A stretch of 64,000 nt of DNA from Mycolicibacterium celeriflavum. Lineage in GTDB: Bacteria > Actinomycetota > Actinomycetes > Mycobacteriales > Mycobacteriaceae. The position numbers and the translations under genes are program-made. Shown here piece after piece: positions 17,608-30,954 of the stretch. Position 1 is the first letter of the stretch. Each line of letters begins with the position of its first letter. Under the pieces are notes generated by a model. That model had not been told where the DNA came from. It searched no databases and worked only from the letters and a program-made list of their open reading frames with translations. The DNA is taken from the NCBI RefSeq assembly GCF_010731795.1, contig NZ_AP022591.1, positions 1,054,001-1,118,000 on the forward strand. Direction: 5' to 3'.

Positions 17608-18215
17608 GTCGTCAGGTGTTCGGCGAACCAGTCGCCGGCAAGGGCGGCCACGCGCTCCAGCGCCCCGGGTTCCTCGAACAGATGGGTGGCGCCGGGGATC
17701 ACCTCGATGTGGTGGGGCGCGGCCAGGTCGCGGCCGGCGATCTCGTTCGCCTCGAGAATGCGGGGGTCGCGGCCGCCGACGATCATCAGCGTCGGCGCCG
17801 TCACGTCGCGCAGCGCGTCGCCGGCCAGGTCCGGGCGGCCGCCGCGGGACACAACCGCACGCACCGATTCGTCGCCGGCCGCGGCGATGAGCGCGGCAGC
17901 GGCACCAGTGCTCGCACCGAACAGCCCGACCGGTAGGCCACGCACCGCGTCATGCTCGCGCATGCGGTCGAGGGCCGAGAGCACGCGGTCGGCCAGCAAC
18001 CCGATGTCGAACCGCAGTTCGCGGGTGCGCAGGTCGATCTGCTCCTCGGCGTCGGTCAGCAGGTCCATCAGCAGGGTGGCGAAACCGCGCTCGCGCAGCG
18101 CCTGCGCGACGAGACGGTTGCGGGGACTGAACCGGGAGCTCCCGGTTCCGTGCGCGAAGACGACGAGACCCTTGGCGTCCGATGGCGCTTCGAGGTCGCC
18201 GAGCAACTCGGCCAT
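17604..18215 (-). CDS. Alpha/beta hydrolase, dienelactone-hydrolase-like
   Basis: This 203-residue hydrolase has an oxyanion motif VVFAHGTGSSRFS, nucleophile elbow GLFGASTGAA, acid region MIVGGRDPRI and catalytic histidine in GATHLFEE, a complete Ser-Asp-His set. Small DLH-like proteins of this kind are esterases of unknown substrate. The start is ATG at 18215. It follows another hydrolase gene on the same strand after 139 bp. That this pair of hydrolases shares a pathway is not supported by anything seen. Confidence 0.8.
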   Translation of the reverse strand: MAELLGDLEAPSDAKGLVVFAHGTGSSRFSPRNRLVAQALRERGFATLLMDLLTDAEEQIDLRTRELRFDIGLLADRVLSALDRMREHDAVRGLPVGLFGASTGAAAALIAAAGDESVRAVVSRGGRPDLAGDALRDVTAPTLMIVGGRDPRILEANEIAGRDLAAPHHIEVIPGATHLFEEPGALERVAALAGDWFAEHLTT

Positions 18216-18269
18216 GCCCCTAGATTTGACACCCGCCGGTACCCACCAAACATCGCCTACTGTGCAGCC

Positions 18270-18377
18270 ATGACGGTCGAGCTTTCCTGCGGCCGGCCAC
18301 CAGGTCCCGTTTTCTGCGACATGGCGGTTCTGGTCGAAACACCGCCGTCTGCGCCTAGAGTGTTGCCGGACCGATGA
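18270..18377 (+). CDS. Possible leaderless 35-residue small ORF
   Basis: ATG at 18270 is placed 6 nt after TACTGT (18258-18263), the same layout as the other leaderless genes in this window. The frame runs 35 codons (starts MTVELSCGRPPG, ends [10 protein letters not shown]) and overlaps the 3' end of the convergent hydrolase by 23 bp. It has two cysteines and no membrane segment. There is no family recognition; the case rests on the promoter spacing and on filling a 139-bp gap. It may well be non-coding. Confidence 0.25.
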   Translation: MTVELSCGRPPGPVFCDMAVLVETPPSAPRVLPDR

Positions 18378-19266
18378 ACTCGACGCCCGCGCGGATCGCT
18401 GGGCGATGCCGAAGAATTCGGTAGTGCGCCAGCCGGCCGAGGCCCTTGGTGGTCATCAACCGCGCGCCCGGCCAAGACGCGACGACGCGCTGGCTCGTCT
18501 CGTAGGGCGTATCCGGGTCATCCGGATCATGGATGAGCAGCAGCGGCGGGTAACCGGTGCGGGCGCCGACGACAGTCATGTTGGTTTCGTACAGCGGCAT
18601 CTCGATGCGGTGTTCGAGGCGGCGGTGCAGTCCGGCGCGGATACGGGGGCCGAAGCCGTGGCGTTTGGCGAAATAGTCCAGATAGAGCGGGAATTCGCCC
18701 ATCGGCGCGAGGTAAACCAGCCGCTCGACTTTCGCGCCATAGGCGATCGCGAACGTCGTTGCGTTCGCGCCGAGGGAGTGGGCGACGACCGCGCGGGCCG
18801 GCCCGTGTTCGCGGATCATTGCCCCGACCGCGTGTGCGCATTCGATGGCCGTGGTGCGCCCGGGCTTGAGTGCGCCCGCTTCGGACTCGTTGTGGCTGGG
18901 CAGGTCGAACGCGATCACCCGGTGACCGGATTCGATGAGCGGTTTGACGAACATCCCCAGGTGTGGGCGCCGCCCGCCCCAGCCGTGCACCAGATATACC
19001 GGGGGCCCCTCCCCCCACGATTCACCCACGACCCGGTAACCATTCCAGCGCGCTTCGATCGGCTCGCCTGGCGTGACGCCGGGCGGCATGCGCAGGTTCG
19101 ACTCCATGACCGGCGGGGTGCACCACAGTTCGACTGCCCACCGCGACCCGATGCCGGGCGCGAAGCGCTCCAGCCACCAGAACGCCCGACGGACACGCGG
19201 GTCGACGGGCGGTTCGATGCCCGATCCCTCTAGTTCGACGGCGACTGCACGGTCTGCTTCGGTCAC
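18355..19266 (-). CDS. Alpha/beta hydrolase
   Basis: This 303-residue protein has oxyanion region [15 protein letters not shown], nucleophile motif [13 protein letters not shown], acid region [14 protein letters not shown] and a late histidine in [11 protein letters not shown], all in the order of the fold. The substrate is unknown. The start is GTG at 19266, overlapping hisI as GTGA, so it is the last gene read from the his operon. From memory, chaA occupies the position after hisI in M. tuberculosis; it is not present here. Confidence 0.85.
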   Translation of the reverse strand: MTEADRAVAVELEGSGIEPPVDPRVRRAFWWLERFAPGIGSRWAVELWCTPPVMESNLRMPPGVTPGEPIEARWNGYRVVGESWGEGPPVYLVHGWGGRRPHLGMFVKPLIESGHRVIAFDLPSHNESEAGALKPGRTTAIECAHAVGAMIREHGPARAVVAHSLGANATTFAIAYGAKVERLVYLAPMGEFPLYLDYFAKRHGFGPRIRAGLHRRLEHRIEMPLYETNMTVVGARTGYPPLLLIHDPDDPDTPYETSQRVVASWPGARLMTTKGLGRLAHYRILRHRPAIRAGVEFIGPATL

Positions 19267-19607
19267 GCGGGCCCCATCAACACATCGGCGTCGAAGCAGG
19301 TGTGGTCGCCGGTGTGGCAGGCGGCGCCCACTTGGTCCACCTCCAGCAGCACGGTGTCACCGTCGCAGTCCAGCCGCACCGAGTGCACGTGCTGCGTGTG
19401 GCCCGACGTCTCGCCCTTCACCCAATGCTGCTGCCGCGACCGCGAAAAGTACGTCGCCCGGCGAGTTTCCAATGTGCGGGCCAACGCGATGTCATCCATC
19501 CACGCCACCATCAACACCTGTCCGGTGCCCCGTTCCTGCACGACCGCGGTGATCAACCCGTCGGCGTCGCGTTTGAGCCGCGACGCGATATCTGCATCCA
19601 AACTCAC
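19263..19607 (-). CDS. hisI: Phosphoribosyl-AMP cyclohydrolase
   Basis: Opens the purine ring of PR-AMP in histidine synthesis. It is 114 residues, the usual length for a stand-alone HisI. It has the core [16 protein letters not shown], the metal acid cluster [13 protein letters not shown] and the zinc cysteines in [12 protein letters not shown]. The start is GTG, overlapping hisF (GTGA). hisE is not next to it. Confidence 0.96.
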   Translation of the reverse strand: MSLDADIASRLKRDADGLITAVVQERGTGQVLMVAWMDDIALARTLETRRATYFSRSRQQHWVKGETSGHTQHVHSVRLDCDGDTVLLEVDQVGAACHTGDHTCFDADVLMGPA

Positions 19608-20386
19608 CGCACCACGATCCCCTCCGCGGCCATCGCCGCCTTCACCTGCCCGATGGTGAGTTCACGGAAATGGAACACGCTGGCCGCCAATACGGCGTCG
19701 GCTCCCGCGACGACGGCGGGCGCGAAATGTTCCGGCGCACCGGCCCCACCGCTGGCGATCACCGGGACGTTGACGGCCCCGCGCACCGCCTCGATCATCG
19801 GCAGATCGAAACCCGCCTTGGTCCCGTCGAAATCCATGGAGTTCAACAGAATCTCGCCGACACCGAGTTCGGCTCCGCGCATGGCCCACTCGACGGCGTC
19901 GATGCCGGTGCCGCGCCGCCCACCGTGTGTGGTGACCTCCCACCCCGACGGCGTGGGCTCCTGGCCCTGTGGCACGGTGCGGGCGTCGACCGACAGCACG
20001 ATGCACTGAGAGCCGAACTGCTGCGCCAACTCGGCGAGCAGTTCGGGGCGGGCGATCGCTGCGGTGTTGACCGCGACTTTGTCCGCACCTGCACGCAGCA
20101 GCACGTCGACATCGGCGACCGAGCGCACCCCGCCGCCGACGGTCAACGGGATGAACACCTGCTCGGCGGTCCGCTTCACCACCTCCAGCATGGTGGCCCG
20201 CCCCGAGGAGGAGGCGGTGACATCGAGAAACGTCAATTCGTCGGCGCCCTCGGTGTCGTAGGCCGCCGCCAACTCCACCGGATCGCCTGCGTCGCGGAGG
20301 TTTTCGAAGTTGACGCCCTTGACCACCCGGCCGTCGTCGACGTCCAGGCAAGGGATGATCCGTACTGCGAGGTCCTTCGCGTTCAT
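19604..20386 (-). CDS. hisF: Imidazole glycerol phosphate synthase cyclase subunit
   Basis: With HisH it forms IGP and AICAR. The 260-residue TIM barrel starts [26 protein letters not shown], holding catalytic Asp in CLDVD; the second catalytic Asp is in [14 protein letters not shown]. The ATG at 20386 overlaps the impA stop by one base (TGATG); the longer open frame upstream is a shadow of impA. Confidence 0.96.
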   Translation of the reverse strand: MNAKDLAVRIIPCLDVDDGRVVKGVNFENLRDAGDPVELAAAYDTEGADELTFLDVTASSSGRATMLEVVKRTAEQVFIPLTVGGGVRSVADVDVLLRAGADKVAVNTAAIARPELLAELAQQFGSQCIVLSVDARTVPQGQEPTPSGWEVTTHGGRRGTGIDAVEWAMRGAELGVGEILLNSMDFDGTKAGFDLPMIEAVRGAVNVPVIASGGAGAPEHFAPAVVAGADAVLAASVFHFRELTIGQVKAAMAAEGIVVR

Positions 20387-21201
20387 CAGAAGTCCTCGGG
20401 ATCGCCGACCGCGCGCAACAAGTCCAACAGCTGGCCGTGCACGCCGGGGACGCCGGCGAGCACCGACGGCGAGTCCACCGTCCAGTCCGCGCCGACGAGG
20501 TCGGTGACGACTCCACCGGCCGAGCGGATCAACGCCACACCCGCGGCGTGGTCCCACACGTGGCCACCGAAACTGATTGCCCCACCGAGAGTTCCAGCGG
20601 CCGTGTAAGCGAGGTCGATGCCCGTGGCCCCATGCATGCGCATGCGCGAGCACTTGCGGCTCAAGCTTTCGATCACGGCCAATCGGTAGCGCCCGGGCAC
20701 CCTGCCGCGGGAGTCGACGTTGAACGTGCTGACCCCGACGATCGAGTCCGACAGGTCCGCGGGCTTCAATGCGGATTGCTCGACGCCGTTGCTGCGCAAC
20801 GGTCCACCGACCACCCCGGTGAACCGCTCACCGGTGAACGGCACCCACGTCAACCCGGCGACCGGTTCCCCGTCGCGCAACAGGCCGAGCAGTATCGCGG
20901 CCATCGGCGAACCCGCGGCGTAGTTGAATGTGCCGTCGATCGGGTCGAGCACCCACACCAGCGGCGAATTCAGGTCCGCGCCGCCGAACTCCTCACCGTG
21001 TACCTCGACCCCCGTTCTGCTGGTGAGCGCTTCGACCACCTGGCGTTCGATCGCGAGGTCCACCTCGGTGGCGAAGTCGTTGCCCTTCTTCTGCACGGCC
21101 GAATCGGCGCGGTGGCCCTCGATGAACGGTTTGGCGGCGTCTTCGAGGACCTGCGCGGCCTCGCCGACCAGTGCGTCGAGATCGGCCACCTCCAGCGCCA
21201 T
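20386..21201 (-). CDS. impA: Inositol monophosphatase family protein
   Basis: Mg-dependent phosphatase fold of 271 residues with all three metal motifs: [22 protein letters not shown] and [17 protein letters not shown]. Between hisA and hisF, as in M. tuberculosis, it is called impA. It may hydrolyse inositol phosphates or act in histidine synthesis; position alone does not settle this. The start is ATG 21201, directly abutting the hisA stop. Confidence 0.9.
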   Translation of the reverse strand: MALEVADLDALVGEAAQVLEDAAKPFIEGHRADSAVQKKGNDFATEVDLAIERQVVEALTSRTGVEVHGEEFGGADLNSPLVWVLDPIDGTFNYAAGSPMAAILLGLLRDGEPVAGLTWVPFTGERFTGVVGGPLRSNGVEQSALKPADLSDSIVGVSTFNVDSRGRVPGRYRLAVIESLSRKCSRMRMHGATGIDLAYTAAGTLGGAISFGGHVWDHAAGVALIRSAGGVVTDLVGADWTVDSPSVLAGVPGVHGQLLDLLRAVGDPEDF

Positions 21202-21951
21202 CTACCGCTCCACCGCTGCCAGCGCTTCCGGCAGCGTGAACCGCCCGGCGTACAACGCTTTTCCGACGATCGCGCCCTCGACACCGCGGTCGGTCAGAGT
21301 GGCGATCGCCCGCAGGTCGTCGAGGCTCGACACCCCTCCGGACGCGATCACCGGGGCGTCCGTTCGTTCGCTCACGTTCGAGAGCAGTTCGAGGTTCGGC
21401 CCGTTGAGGGTGCCGTCCTTGGTGACGTCGGTGACGACGAAACGCGAACAGCCTTCCCGGTCAAGCCGTTCCAAGACCTCCCACAGGTCGCCGCCGTCGG
21501 TCTCCCAGCCGCGGCCGCGCAGCCGGTGATCACCGTCCACGATCTTCACGTCCAGCCCAACGGCCACCTTCTCGCCGTGCTCGGCGATCGCCGCGGCACA
21601 CCAGTCGGGGTTCTCCAGCGCCGCGGTACCGAGGTTCACCCTCGCGCAGCCGGTGGCCAGCGCCGCCGTAAGCGAGTCGTCATCGCGGATGCCACCGGAC
21701 AACTCGACGGCGACGTCCAGTTTGCCGACGACTTCGGCCAGCAGTTCGCGGTTGCTGCCGCGGCCGAACGCGGCGTCGAGGTCGACGAGGTGGATCCACT
21801 CCGCGCCGTCGCGCTGCCAGGTCAGCGCCGCCTCCAGCGCCGAGCCGTACTCGGTCTCACTGCCTGCCCGGCCTTGCACCAGACGAACAGCGCGGCCCTC
21901 GACCACGTCGACGGCGGGAAGAAGAATCAATCGCTGGAGCACGTCGGTCAA
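21202..21951 (-). CDS. hisA: HisA/PriA: ProFAR isomerase, probably also PRA isomerase
   Basis: This 249-residue TIM barrel isomerises ProFAR. In actinobacteria lacking trpF it also isomerises PRA for tryptophan (PriA), and no trpF is seen in the trp cluster here. Catalytic aspartates are in [10 protein letters not shown] and [13 protein letters not shown]. The start is uncertain: TTG 21951 overlaps the hisH stop and has GAAGG 7 nt upstream, while GTG 21942 gives a protein three residues shorter, closer to known lengths. Confidence 0.93.
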   Translation of the reverse strand: MTDVLQRLILLPAVDVVEGRAVRLVQGRAGSETEYGSALEAALTWQRDGAEWIHLVDLDAAFGRGSNRELLAEVVGKLDVAVELSGGIRDDDSLTAALATGCARVNLGTAALENPDWCAAAIAEHGEKVAVGLDVKIVDGDHRLRGRGWETDGGDLWEVLERLDREGCSRFVVTDVTKDGTLNGPNLELLSNVSERTDAPVIASGGVSSLDDLRAIATLTDRGVEGAIVGKALYAGRFTLPEALAAVER

Positions 21952-22573
21952 CCTAATGCCTTCACCCAGTTGGCGAGCAACGCGGCACCCGCGTCGCCGC
22001 TCTTCTCCGGGTGGAACTGCGTCGCCGACAGCGGGCCGTCCTCCACCGCGGCCAGGAACGGCACATGGTGGGTGGCCCACGTCAGCTTGGCGGCTGGATC
22101 ACCCTCCCACTGTTGGGCCGCATACGAGTGCACGAAGTAGAACCGCGTGTCCGGGTCCATTCCGGCGAACAGCGTGCTGCCTTCGGGAGCGTCGACGACA
22201 TTCCAGCCCATATGCGGGATCACCGGTGCGTCGAGTCGCACCACGGCGCCCGGCCACTGACCGCAACCGGTGGTCTCGACCCCGAACTCCACGCCGCGGG
22301 CGAACAGGATCTGCATGCCGACGCAGACGCCGAGCACCGGACGGCCGGCGGCGACCCGGTCGGCGATCAGCTTCTCGCCGTCGATCTTGCGCAGCCCCGC
22401 CATGCAGGCCTCGAACGCGCCGACACCGGGGACCACGAGGCCGTCGGCCGCGTCGGCGGCTCGCTTGTCGGAGGTCACCTCGACATCGGCGCCGACCCGC
22501 TGTAGCGCGCGCTGTGCCGAGCGCAGGTTCCCCGAGCCGTAGTCCAGGATGACGACTTTCGGCGAAGGTCCCG

Positions 22574-22577
<4 letters not shown>
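21948..22577 (-). CDS. hisH: Imidazole glycerol phosphate synthase glutaminase subunit
   Basis: Class I glutamine amidotransferase that supplies ammonia to HisF. The 209 residues show the nucleophile in [12 protein letters not shown] and the His/Glu pair in [12 protein letters not shown]. The start is GTG at 22577, overlapping hisB (GTGA); the extra upstream open frame is a shadow of hisB. Confidence 0.96.
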
Positions 22578-25679
<3,102 letters not shown>

Positions 25680-25715
25680 TCTCCCAGAGCAGACCAAATC
25701 GGTTATGGAGGCGCC

Positions 25716-26135
25716 ATGAAAGCCAGTGAGCATCCCAACAATGCGCCCGGCGTTCCCATGGTGTTTCCGCCTTGGGTGGAGAACTTGCAGGTCAAGTACT
25801 TCAATCCGATGATCAGGCCGTTCTCGCGCCTCATCCCGGGGATGGCGACGATAAAACACCGCGGCCGGAAATCCGGCAAGCCGTACGAGACGATCGTCAC
25901 TGCGTTCCGTAAGGGCGACACGGTGGCCATCGCACTCGGTCACGGCAAAACGGACTGGGTGAAGAACGTGCTGGCCGCCGGCGAAGCCGATCTGCACCTC
26001 ATCCGCCGCAATCTGCACCTGGTCAACCCGCGGATCGTGCCCGCGAGCAGCGGTGCGCAGGGTTTGCCGCTGATGGCGCGGCTCCAGGCGGGACGAGTGG
26101 CGATCTTCGTCGCCGACGTCGCCCGAGGTACTTGA
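25716..26135 (+). CDS. Ddn-type F420-dependent oxidoreductase family protein
   Basis: This 139-residue protein of the deazaflavin-dependent nitroreductase (DDN) family has the split-barrel motif [19 protein letters not shown] and a conserved [15 protein letters not shown]. Such proteins usually bind the deazaflavin F420 and act as quinone or small-molecule reductases; the substrate cannot be deduced. A clear GGAGG precedes the ATG. It is transcribed divergently from hisD, with 36 bp between the starts. A second, more distant family member lies at 50393. Confidence 0.82.
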   Translation: MKASEHPNNAPGVPMVFPPWVENLQVKYFNPMIRPFSRLIPGMATIKHRGRKSGKPYETIVTAFRKGDTVAIALGHGKTDWVKNVLAAGEADLHLIRRNLHLVNPRIVPASSGAQGLPLMARLQAGRVAIFVADVARGT

Positions 26136-26185
26136 GCGCGCTCGACGCCGTCAAAGTCGCGGCCCGGACGTAGCTGAACCGGTAG

Positions 26186-26668
26186 CTACTTGCAGAGCGC
26201 GGTGATGGCCTTGTTCTCGGCGTCGGCGTCGGCGAGCCGCTTCGCTTGCGCCGGATCGTCGTTCGGCACCCCCGCGGTGGCGTGGGCACCGATGTCCATC
26301 AGGTTGTTCGCGAACTGGCGAATTTTGTCGGCGAGCTCCGGCGGGGCGGCGGGGTGCAGCCGCTGCAGCAGGTACTGACCGCCGTCGTACAGCGAGATTC
26401 GCGCATTGGCGGCGACCGCCTGGGCGCCGGTGACGTCCTGCGGCCCGCCTTCGGGTCGCAGGTTCGTGTTGAGCGAAACGCCTTTTCGGACGACGTCCGC
26501 GGCCCGGCACACCGTGGCCTTGGCGTCGGCGATCTGGGCGGCCTCGTACTCGGGCTCGGAGGAGTTCGTCTGATAGAGCGTCCACCCCGCGACAGCCAAG
26601 GCAGCGACGGCGATGACCAGGCTGACGATGGTCAGCACAGTGAGGCGGCGCGACGAATCCTCATCCAC
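26186..26668 (-). CDS. Single-pass membrane or exported protein, unknown function
   Basis: A 160-residue protein with a short N-terminus, one hydrophobic helix (about 10-31, LTVLTIVSLVIAVAALAVAGW) and an extracytoplasmic domain that is largely helical by its heptad-like pattern. Two cysteines (ATVCRA and the C-terminal ITALCK) could form a disulfide. I choose GTG 26668, directly before DEDSSRRLT; the longer open frame overlaps nadC. It follows nadC by 20 nt, so it probably belongs to the nad operon. An ortholog lies in the same place in M. tuberculosis. Confidence 0.72.
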   Translation of the reverse strand: MDEDSSRRLTVLTIVSLVIAVAALAVAGWTLYQTNSSEPEYEAAQIADAKATVCRAADVVRKGVSLNTNLRPEGGPQDVTGAQAVAANARISLYDGGQYLLQRLHPAAPPELADKIRQFANNLMDIGAHATAGVPNDDPAQAKRLADADAENKAITALCK

Positions 26669-26688
26669 GCGACTGATCGTAGTGGTCG

Positions 26689-27555
26689 CTACAGGTCGAG
26701 CCCGATATCGAGCACCCGCATCGAGTGGGTGAGCGCGCCGACCGCCAGATAGTCGACACCGGTGCCCGCGTACTCGGCTGCGCTCTCGAGGGAGAGCCCA
26801 CCGGAAGATTCCAGCTTCGTCCCCGGCGACCGGGAGTCGCGGCGCTGCACCGCGATCTGTGTCTGCCACACCGGGAAGTTGTCCAGCAGCACGAGTGCCC
26901 CGGGCCCCAGGTTCTCGGACAGTACTTCGTCGAGCTGCTCGAGCGAGTCCACCTCGACTTCGCAGTCGATGTCGGGCGCGGCGGCGCGTACCGCACGCAG
27001 CGCGGCGACCACGGAACCGGCGGCCGCGACGTGGTTGTCCTTGATCAGCGCGGCGTCGCCCAGCCCCATCCGGTGGTTGACGCCGCCGCCGACGCGCACC
27101 GCGTACTTCTGCAGCGCTCGTAGGCCCGGCAGCGTCTTGCGGGTGTCGCGGATATTCGTCGCCGTCCCGGAAACCGCCTCCACCCACGCCGCGGTCGTAG
27201 TCGCGATGCCCGAGAGATGGCAGACCAGGTTCAGCGTGGTCCGCTCGGCCGTCAAGAGTCCCTGAGTGGGCGCCTCGACGGTCAGCACCGTGCCGCCCGG
27301 TTCGAGCCGGGCCCCGTCCTCGACGCGATGCTTGATCAGATAACCGTCGGGGCCGAGTACCGCGTCGAGGGCCAGCAGTGCGATGTCCACGCCCGCGATC
27401 ACGCCGGCCTCGCGAGCCACCATCGACGCCGTGGTCCGAGCGTCCGGTGGCACCGTGGCCAGCGTGGTGACGTCCGGGCCGAAGCGCAGATCTTCTTCCA
27501 GACCGCGCGCGATCACCCTGCGAGCCTCGGCGAGCTCGTCGGCGGTCAGCTCCAT
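26689..27555 (-). CDS. nadC: Quinolinate phosphoribosyltransferase
   Basis: Converts quinolinate and PRPP to nicotinate mononucleotide. It has 288 residues with the signature DTRKTLPGLRALQKYAV, then GGGVNHRMGLGDAALIKDNH and the barrel end VDYLAVGALTHS. ATG 27555 overlaps the nadB stop by one base (TGATG). Third gene of nadABC. Confidence 0.96.
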   Translation of the reverse strand: MELTADELAEARRVIARGLEEDLRFGPDVTTLATVPPDARTTASMVAREAGVIAGVDIALLALDAVLGPDGYLIKHRVEDGARLEPGGTVLTVEAPTQGLLTAERTTLNLVCHLSGIATTTAAWVEAVSGTATNIRDTRKTLPGLRALQKYAVRVGGGVNHRMGLGDAALIKDNHVAAAGSVVAALRAVRAAAPDIDCEVEVDSLEQLDEVLSENLGPGALVLLDNFPVWQTQIAVQRRDSRSPGTKLESSGGLSLESAAEYAGTGVDYLAVGALTHSMRVLDIGLDL

Positions 27556-29120
27556 CAGCAGCACGCCCCCGCCGCGACGAGATTGCGCGACAGCGCCGGA
27601 TCGGTGTCGGGGTAGTCGCGCCGGTGGTGGCAGCCGCGGGATTCGGTCCGCGCCAGCGCGGCCGCCGCGACCGCTCCCGCAGCGGTGGTCAACGCCACGT
27701 CCTCGAAGTCGCCACGTGAGGCGATCACCCGTGGCGACGCGGCGTCCAGTTCCGCAGCCAGGACACGCAGGCCGTCGCCATCGCGCACCACACCGGCATT
27801 CCTGGTCATCGCCCGCTGCAGATCGGCCCGCGGCAGGGCTCGCCGCACAGCCGGCTCCGGTGGCCGCGCCGTCACCGGCCCGGCGGCCAAAGCGTATGTC
27901 GCAGCGGCCTTTCCGGCGCGCCCACCGACGACGAGGCCTTCGAGCAGGCTGTTGGACGCCAGTCGGTTCGCGCCGTGCATCCCCGTGCGTGCCACCTCGC
28001 CCGCAGCGAACAGGCCGGCGATGTCGGTGCGTCCGTGCACGTCGGTGACCACGCCGCCGCAGCTGTAGTGCGCGCCGGGCAGCACGGGAATCGCCTCGAC
28101 GGTGGGATCGATGCCCGCCGCCCGGCATGCCGCGGTCACCGTCGGGAACCGCTTCGCGAAATCCTCGATCCGCCGGGCGTCGAGGAACACACACGGCGCA
28201 CCGGTCTCCTCCATGCGGGCGTGGATCGCCGCTGCCACCGCATCCCGCGGCGCCAGATCACCCATCGGATGGACGCCGTCGGTGACCGAACGACCTTGCG
28301 AATCAACGAGTATCGCACCCTCGCCGCGGACGGCCTCGGTGATCAGCGGCCGCCTGCCCGCGTTGTGACCGTCGAACAACATGGTCGGGTGGAATTGGAT
28401 GAACTCGATGTCACTGACCGGTAGGCCGGCCCACATCGCCAGCGCGACACCGTCTCCCGTCGACCCGTCGGGGTTCGTGGTGGCCGAGTAGAGATGACCC
28501 AGTCCCCCGGTCGCGAGAATCACCGACGGCGCGTGCACCACACCGAGGCCGTCCTCGTTGAGCACCAGAACTCCGGTGACGGCTCCGGCCTCGTGCAGTA
28601 TTTCGACCGCGACGTGATTGTGGCGGATATCCAGTGTGGCGGCCGCGATATTGAGGGCTCGCTGCACCTCCGCGCCGGTCGCGTCGCCGCCGGCGTGGAT
28701 GATCCGGCGTCGCGAATGGCCGCCCTCTCGGGTCAGCGCCCACGACCCCGGCGCCGCTTCGTCGAAACTCGCCCCGTCCGCCACCAGGTCGAGGACCGCG
28801 CGGTAACCGTCGGCCACGATCGAGCGCACGGCATCGGGATCACACAGGCCTGCGCCTGCGGCCAGCGTGTCGGCGACGTGCGCCTCGATCGAATCGCCGT
28901 CCTCCCGCAAGGTGTCCGGGAGCACCACGGCGATCCCACCCTGCGCGTAGAACGTCGCGGTGTCACCGGTCTTGCTCAGCACCATCACTTTTCGACCGCG
29001 GCGGTGCGCTGCGAGCGCGGCGACCAGACCTGCCACACCGGTACCGATCACCACGACGTCGGCCCGCTGCTGCCATTGGCCGGACCACCGTCCCGAACCG
29101 CAGGCGAGTGGGCGCGTCAT
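27555..29120 (-). CDS. nadB: L-aspartate oxidase
   Basis: FAD enzyme oxidising aspartate to iminoaspartate. It has 521 residues with N-terminal FAD motif [17 protein letters not shown], the AQGGIAVVL loop, catalytic region FIQFHPTML and the late motif [30 protein letters not shown] 29120 overlaps nadA (ATGA). Complete. Confidence 0.95.
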   Translation of the reverse strand: MTRPLACGSGRWSGQWQQRADVVVIGTGVAGLVAALAAHRRGRKVMVLSKTGDTATFYAQGGIAVVLPDTLREDGDSIEAHVADTLAAGAGLCDPDAVRSIVADGYRAVLDLVADGASFDEAAPGSWALTREGGHSRRRIIHAGGDATGAEVQRALNIAAATLDIRHNHVAVEILHEAGAVTGVLVLNEDGLGVVHAPSVILATGGLGHLYSATTNPDGSTGDGVALAMWAGLPVSDIEFIQFHPTMLFDGHNAGRRPLITEAVRGEGAILVDSQGRSVTDGVHPMGDLAPRDAVAAAIHARMEETGAPCVFLDARRIEDFAKRFPTVTAACRAAGIDPTVEAIPVLPGAHYSCGGVVTDVHGRTDIAGLFAAGEVARTGMHGANRLASNSLLEGLVVGGRAGKAAATYALAAGPVTARPPEPAVRRALPRADLQRAMTRNAGVVRDGDGLRVLAAELDAASPRVIASRGDFEDVALTTAAGAVAAAALARTESRGCHHRRDYPDTDPALSRNLVAAGACC

Positions 29121-30160
29121 TCTCCGCCGCCGGGCTGACCGATCGCGATCATGCGCTGCACGCTGGCGCGGGCCAGGCGCGCGGTCCCCGGGTCGACGTC
29201 GACTTCGTCCCTGCCCTCCACCAGACACCGCAGCAGCGCGGCGGGGGTGATCATCTTCATGAACTTGCACGAGGCACGGTCGTTGACCGCCATGAAGTCC
29301 ACACCCGGTGCGGCACGGCGCAATTGATGCAGCATGCCAACCTCGGTGGCCACCAGCACCTGCCGTGCTCCGGTCTCGCGCGCGGCGTCGAGCATCCCGC
29401 CGGTGGACAGGATCTTGACCCGGTCCTCGGGGAACGCGCCCTCGCCGGCGAGGTACAACGCCGATGTGGCGCAACCACACTCAGGATGAACGAACAGTTC
29501 GGCATCGGGGTGAGAACGGGCCTGGTCGGCCAGCTCATCGCCGTTGATACCGGCGTGCACATGGCATTCGCCGGCCCACACATGCAGGTTCTTGCGGCCG
29601 GTGACGCGCCGGACGTGTGCGCCGAGGAACTGGTCCGGGCAGAACAGCACCTCGCGGTCCTCGGGGATGGACGCCACCACCTCGACGGCGTTCGAAGAGG
29701 TGCAGCAGATGTCGGTCTCGGCCTTCACCGCCGCGGTGGTGTTCACATAGGAGACCACGACCGCTCCAGGATGCTCGGCCTTCCACTCCCGCAGCTCGTC
29801 GGCGGTGATTGAGTCGGCGAGCGAGCAGCCGGCCCGCTGGTCCGGGATCAACACGGTTTTGTCCGGCGACAGAATCTTGGCCGTCTCGGCCATGAAGTGC
29901 ACCCCGCAGAACACGATGGTGTCCTCGGGCACGTCGGCCGCGATTCGCGACAGCGCCAGGGAGTCACCGACGTGGTCGGCGACGTCCTGGATTGCGGGTA
30001 ACTGGTAGTTGTGCGCCAGCAGCGTTGCGCCCCGCAGGTCGGCGAGGCGGCGCACCTCAGCGGCCCACTCCTCATCGCCGTCGACGCCGGAAAAGCCGGT
30101 CGGACCATCGACGATCCGGCTCGACAAATGGTCTGCGGGCATCCGGTCGAGAACCGTCAT
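29117..30160 (-). CDS. nadA: Quinolinate synthase
   Basis: [4Fe-4S] enzyme condensing iminoaspartate with DHAP. It has 347 residues; the three cluster-type cysteines are in [22 protein letters not shown] and [10 protein letters not shown]. The frame is open to GTG 30166, but AGGAGG at 30166-30171 is 5 nt from ATG 30160 and would abut the GTG, so ATG 30160 is the start. It is divergent from the Nudix regulator, whose palindrome lies 25 bp upstream. Confidence 0.96.
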   Translation of the reverse strand: MTVLDRMPADHLSSRIVDGPTGFSGVDGDEEWAAEVRRLADLRGATLLAHNYQLPAIQDVADHVGDSLALSRIAADVPEDTIVFCGVHFMAETAKILSPDKTVLIPDQRAGCSLADSITADELREWKAEHPGAVVVSYVNTTAAVKAETDICCTSSNAVEVVASIPEDREVLFCPDQFLGAHVRRVTGRKNLHVWAGECHVHAGINGDELADQARSHPDAELFVHPECGCATSALYLAGEGAFPEDRVKILSTGGMLDAARETGARQVLVATEVGMLHQLRRAAPGVDFMAVNDRASCKFMKMITPAALLRCLVEGRDEVDVDPGTARLARASVQRMIAIGQPGGGE

Positions 30161-30165
30161 GGCCA

Positions 30166-30171
30166 CCTCCT
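30166..30171 (-). promoter_or_regulatory. Shine-Dalgarno AGGAGG deciding the nadA start
   Basis: AGGAGG on the minus strand lies 5 nt upstream of ATG 30160. The in-frame GTG at 30166 directly abuts this site and is therefore unlikely to be used. Confidence 0.75.
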
Positions 30172-30184
30172 TCGTCGGAAACGG

Positions 30185-30207
30185 GTTTTCGACTTACAAT
30201 CGAAAAC
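30185..30207. promoter_or_regulatory. Palindromic operator in the nadA/nrtR divergent region
   Basis: This is a perfect inverted repeat, GTTTTCGA - 7 nt - TCGAAAAC. It contains TACAAT (30195-30200), a -10 hexamer ending 7 nt before the ATG of the regulator, so binding would block the regulator's own transcription. It also sits 25 bp upstream of nadA. The position is that of an NrtR/NdnR-type binding site. Confidence 0.8.
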
Positions 30208-30912
30208 ATGGATCATATTAGCACCGCGCATGAGGTGCTCGCCGCCGTGTTCCAGGTTCGGGAGCTCACCGGTGGGTCCTCTGCGGGGAAACCGGCACTT
30301 CACGTGCTGTTGTGGCAGCGGGCGCTCGACCCGCAGCGCGGCAGGTGGTCGCTGCCCGGCGGACGACTCGGCGCCGACGAGGACCTGACCAGCTCCGTGC
30401 GCCGCCAGCTGGCCGAGAAGGTGGATCTTCGTGAGCTTGCTCACCTCGAACAACTCGCGATCTTCTCCGATCCGAAGCGGGTCCCCGGCGTCCGGACGAT
30501 CGCGTCGACCTTTCTGGGGCTGGTGCCCTCCCCCGCGACCCCGGAGCTACCGCCGGACACTCGTTGGCATCCGGTGAGCGACCTGCCACCGATGGCGTTC
30601 GACCACGGCACCATGGTCGAGCATGCCCGCACCAGGCTGGTCGCCAAGCTCTCTTACACGAATATCGGATTCGCGTTGGCGCCAACGGAATTCGCGCTGT
30701 CGGCATTGAGAGACATCTACAGTGCCGCGCTCGGCCACCACGTCGACGCGACCAATCTGCAACGCGTGCTCGAACGCCGTCACGTCATCACCCGCACGGG
30801 CACCACAGCGCGGTCCGGCCGCAGCGGGGGCCGGCCTGCGGCGTTGTACCGGTTCACCGAGTCGCGCTACCGGGTGACCGACGAATTCGCCGCATTGCGC
30901 CCGCCCGGGTGA
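30208..30912 (+). CDS. nrtR: NrtR-type Nudix transcriptional regulator of NAD synthesis
   Basis: This 234-residue protein has an N-terminal Nudix-like domain (about 1-140) and a C-terminal winged helix (about 150-230, with TNLQRVLERRHVI and GRPAALYRF). The Nudix box keeps G-x5-E (GRLGADE), but the catalytic REUxEExGU part reads RQLAEKVDL. Several acid and glycine positions are therefore lost, consistent with a ligand sensor and not a hydrolase. It is divergent from nadABC across a palindrome. By family knowledge such proteins (NrtR, NdnR) repress nad genes in response to ADP-ribose or NAD derivatives. Probably leaderless. Confidence 0.85.
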   Translation: MDHISTAHEVLAAVFQVRELTGGSSAGKPALHVLLWQRALDPQRGRWSLPGGRLGADEDLTSSVRRQLAEKVDLRELAHLEQLAIFSDPKRVPGVRTIASTFLGLVPSPATPELPPDTRWHPVSDLPPMAFDHGTMVEHARTRLVAKLSYTNIGFALAPTEFALSALRDIYSAALGHHVDATNLQRVLERRHVITRTGTTARSGRSGGRPAALYRFTESRYRVTDEFAALRPPG

Positions 30913-30954
30913 GTCGACTGGATCCTTAACGCTCTCTTAAGCAAGAATGGCCGA

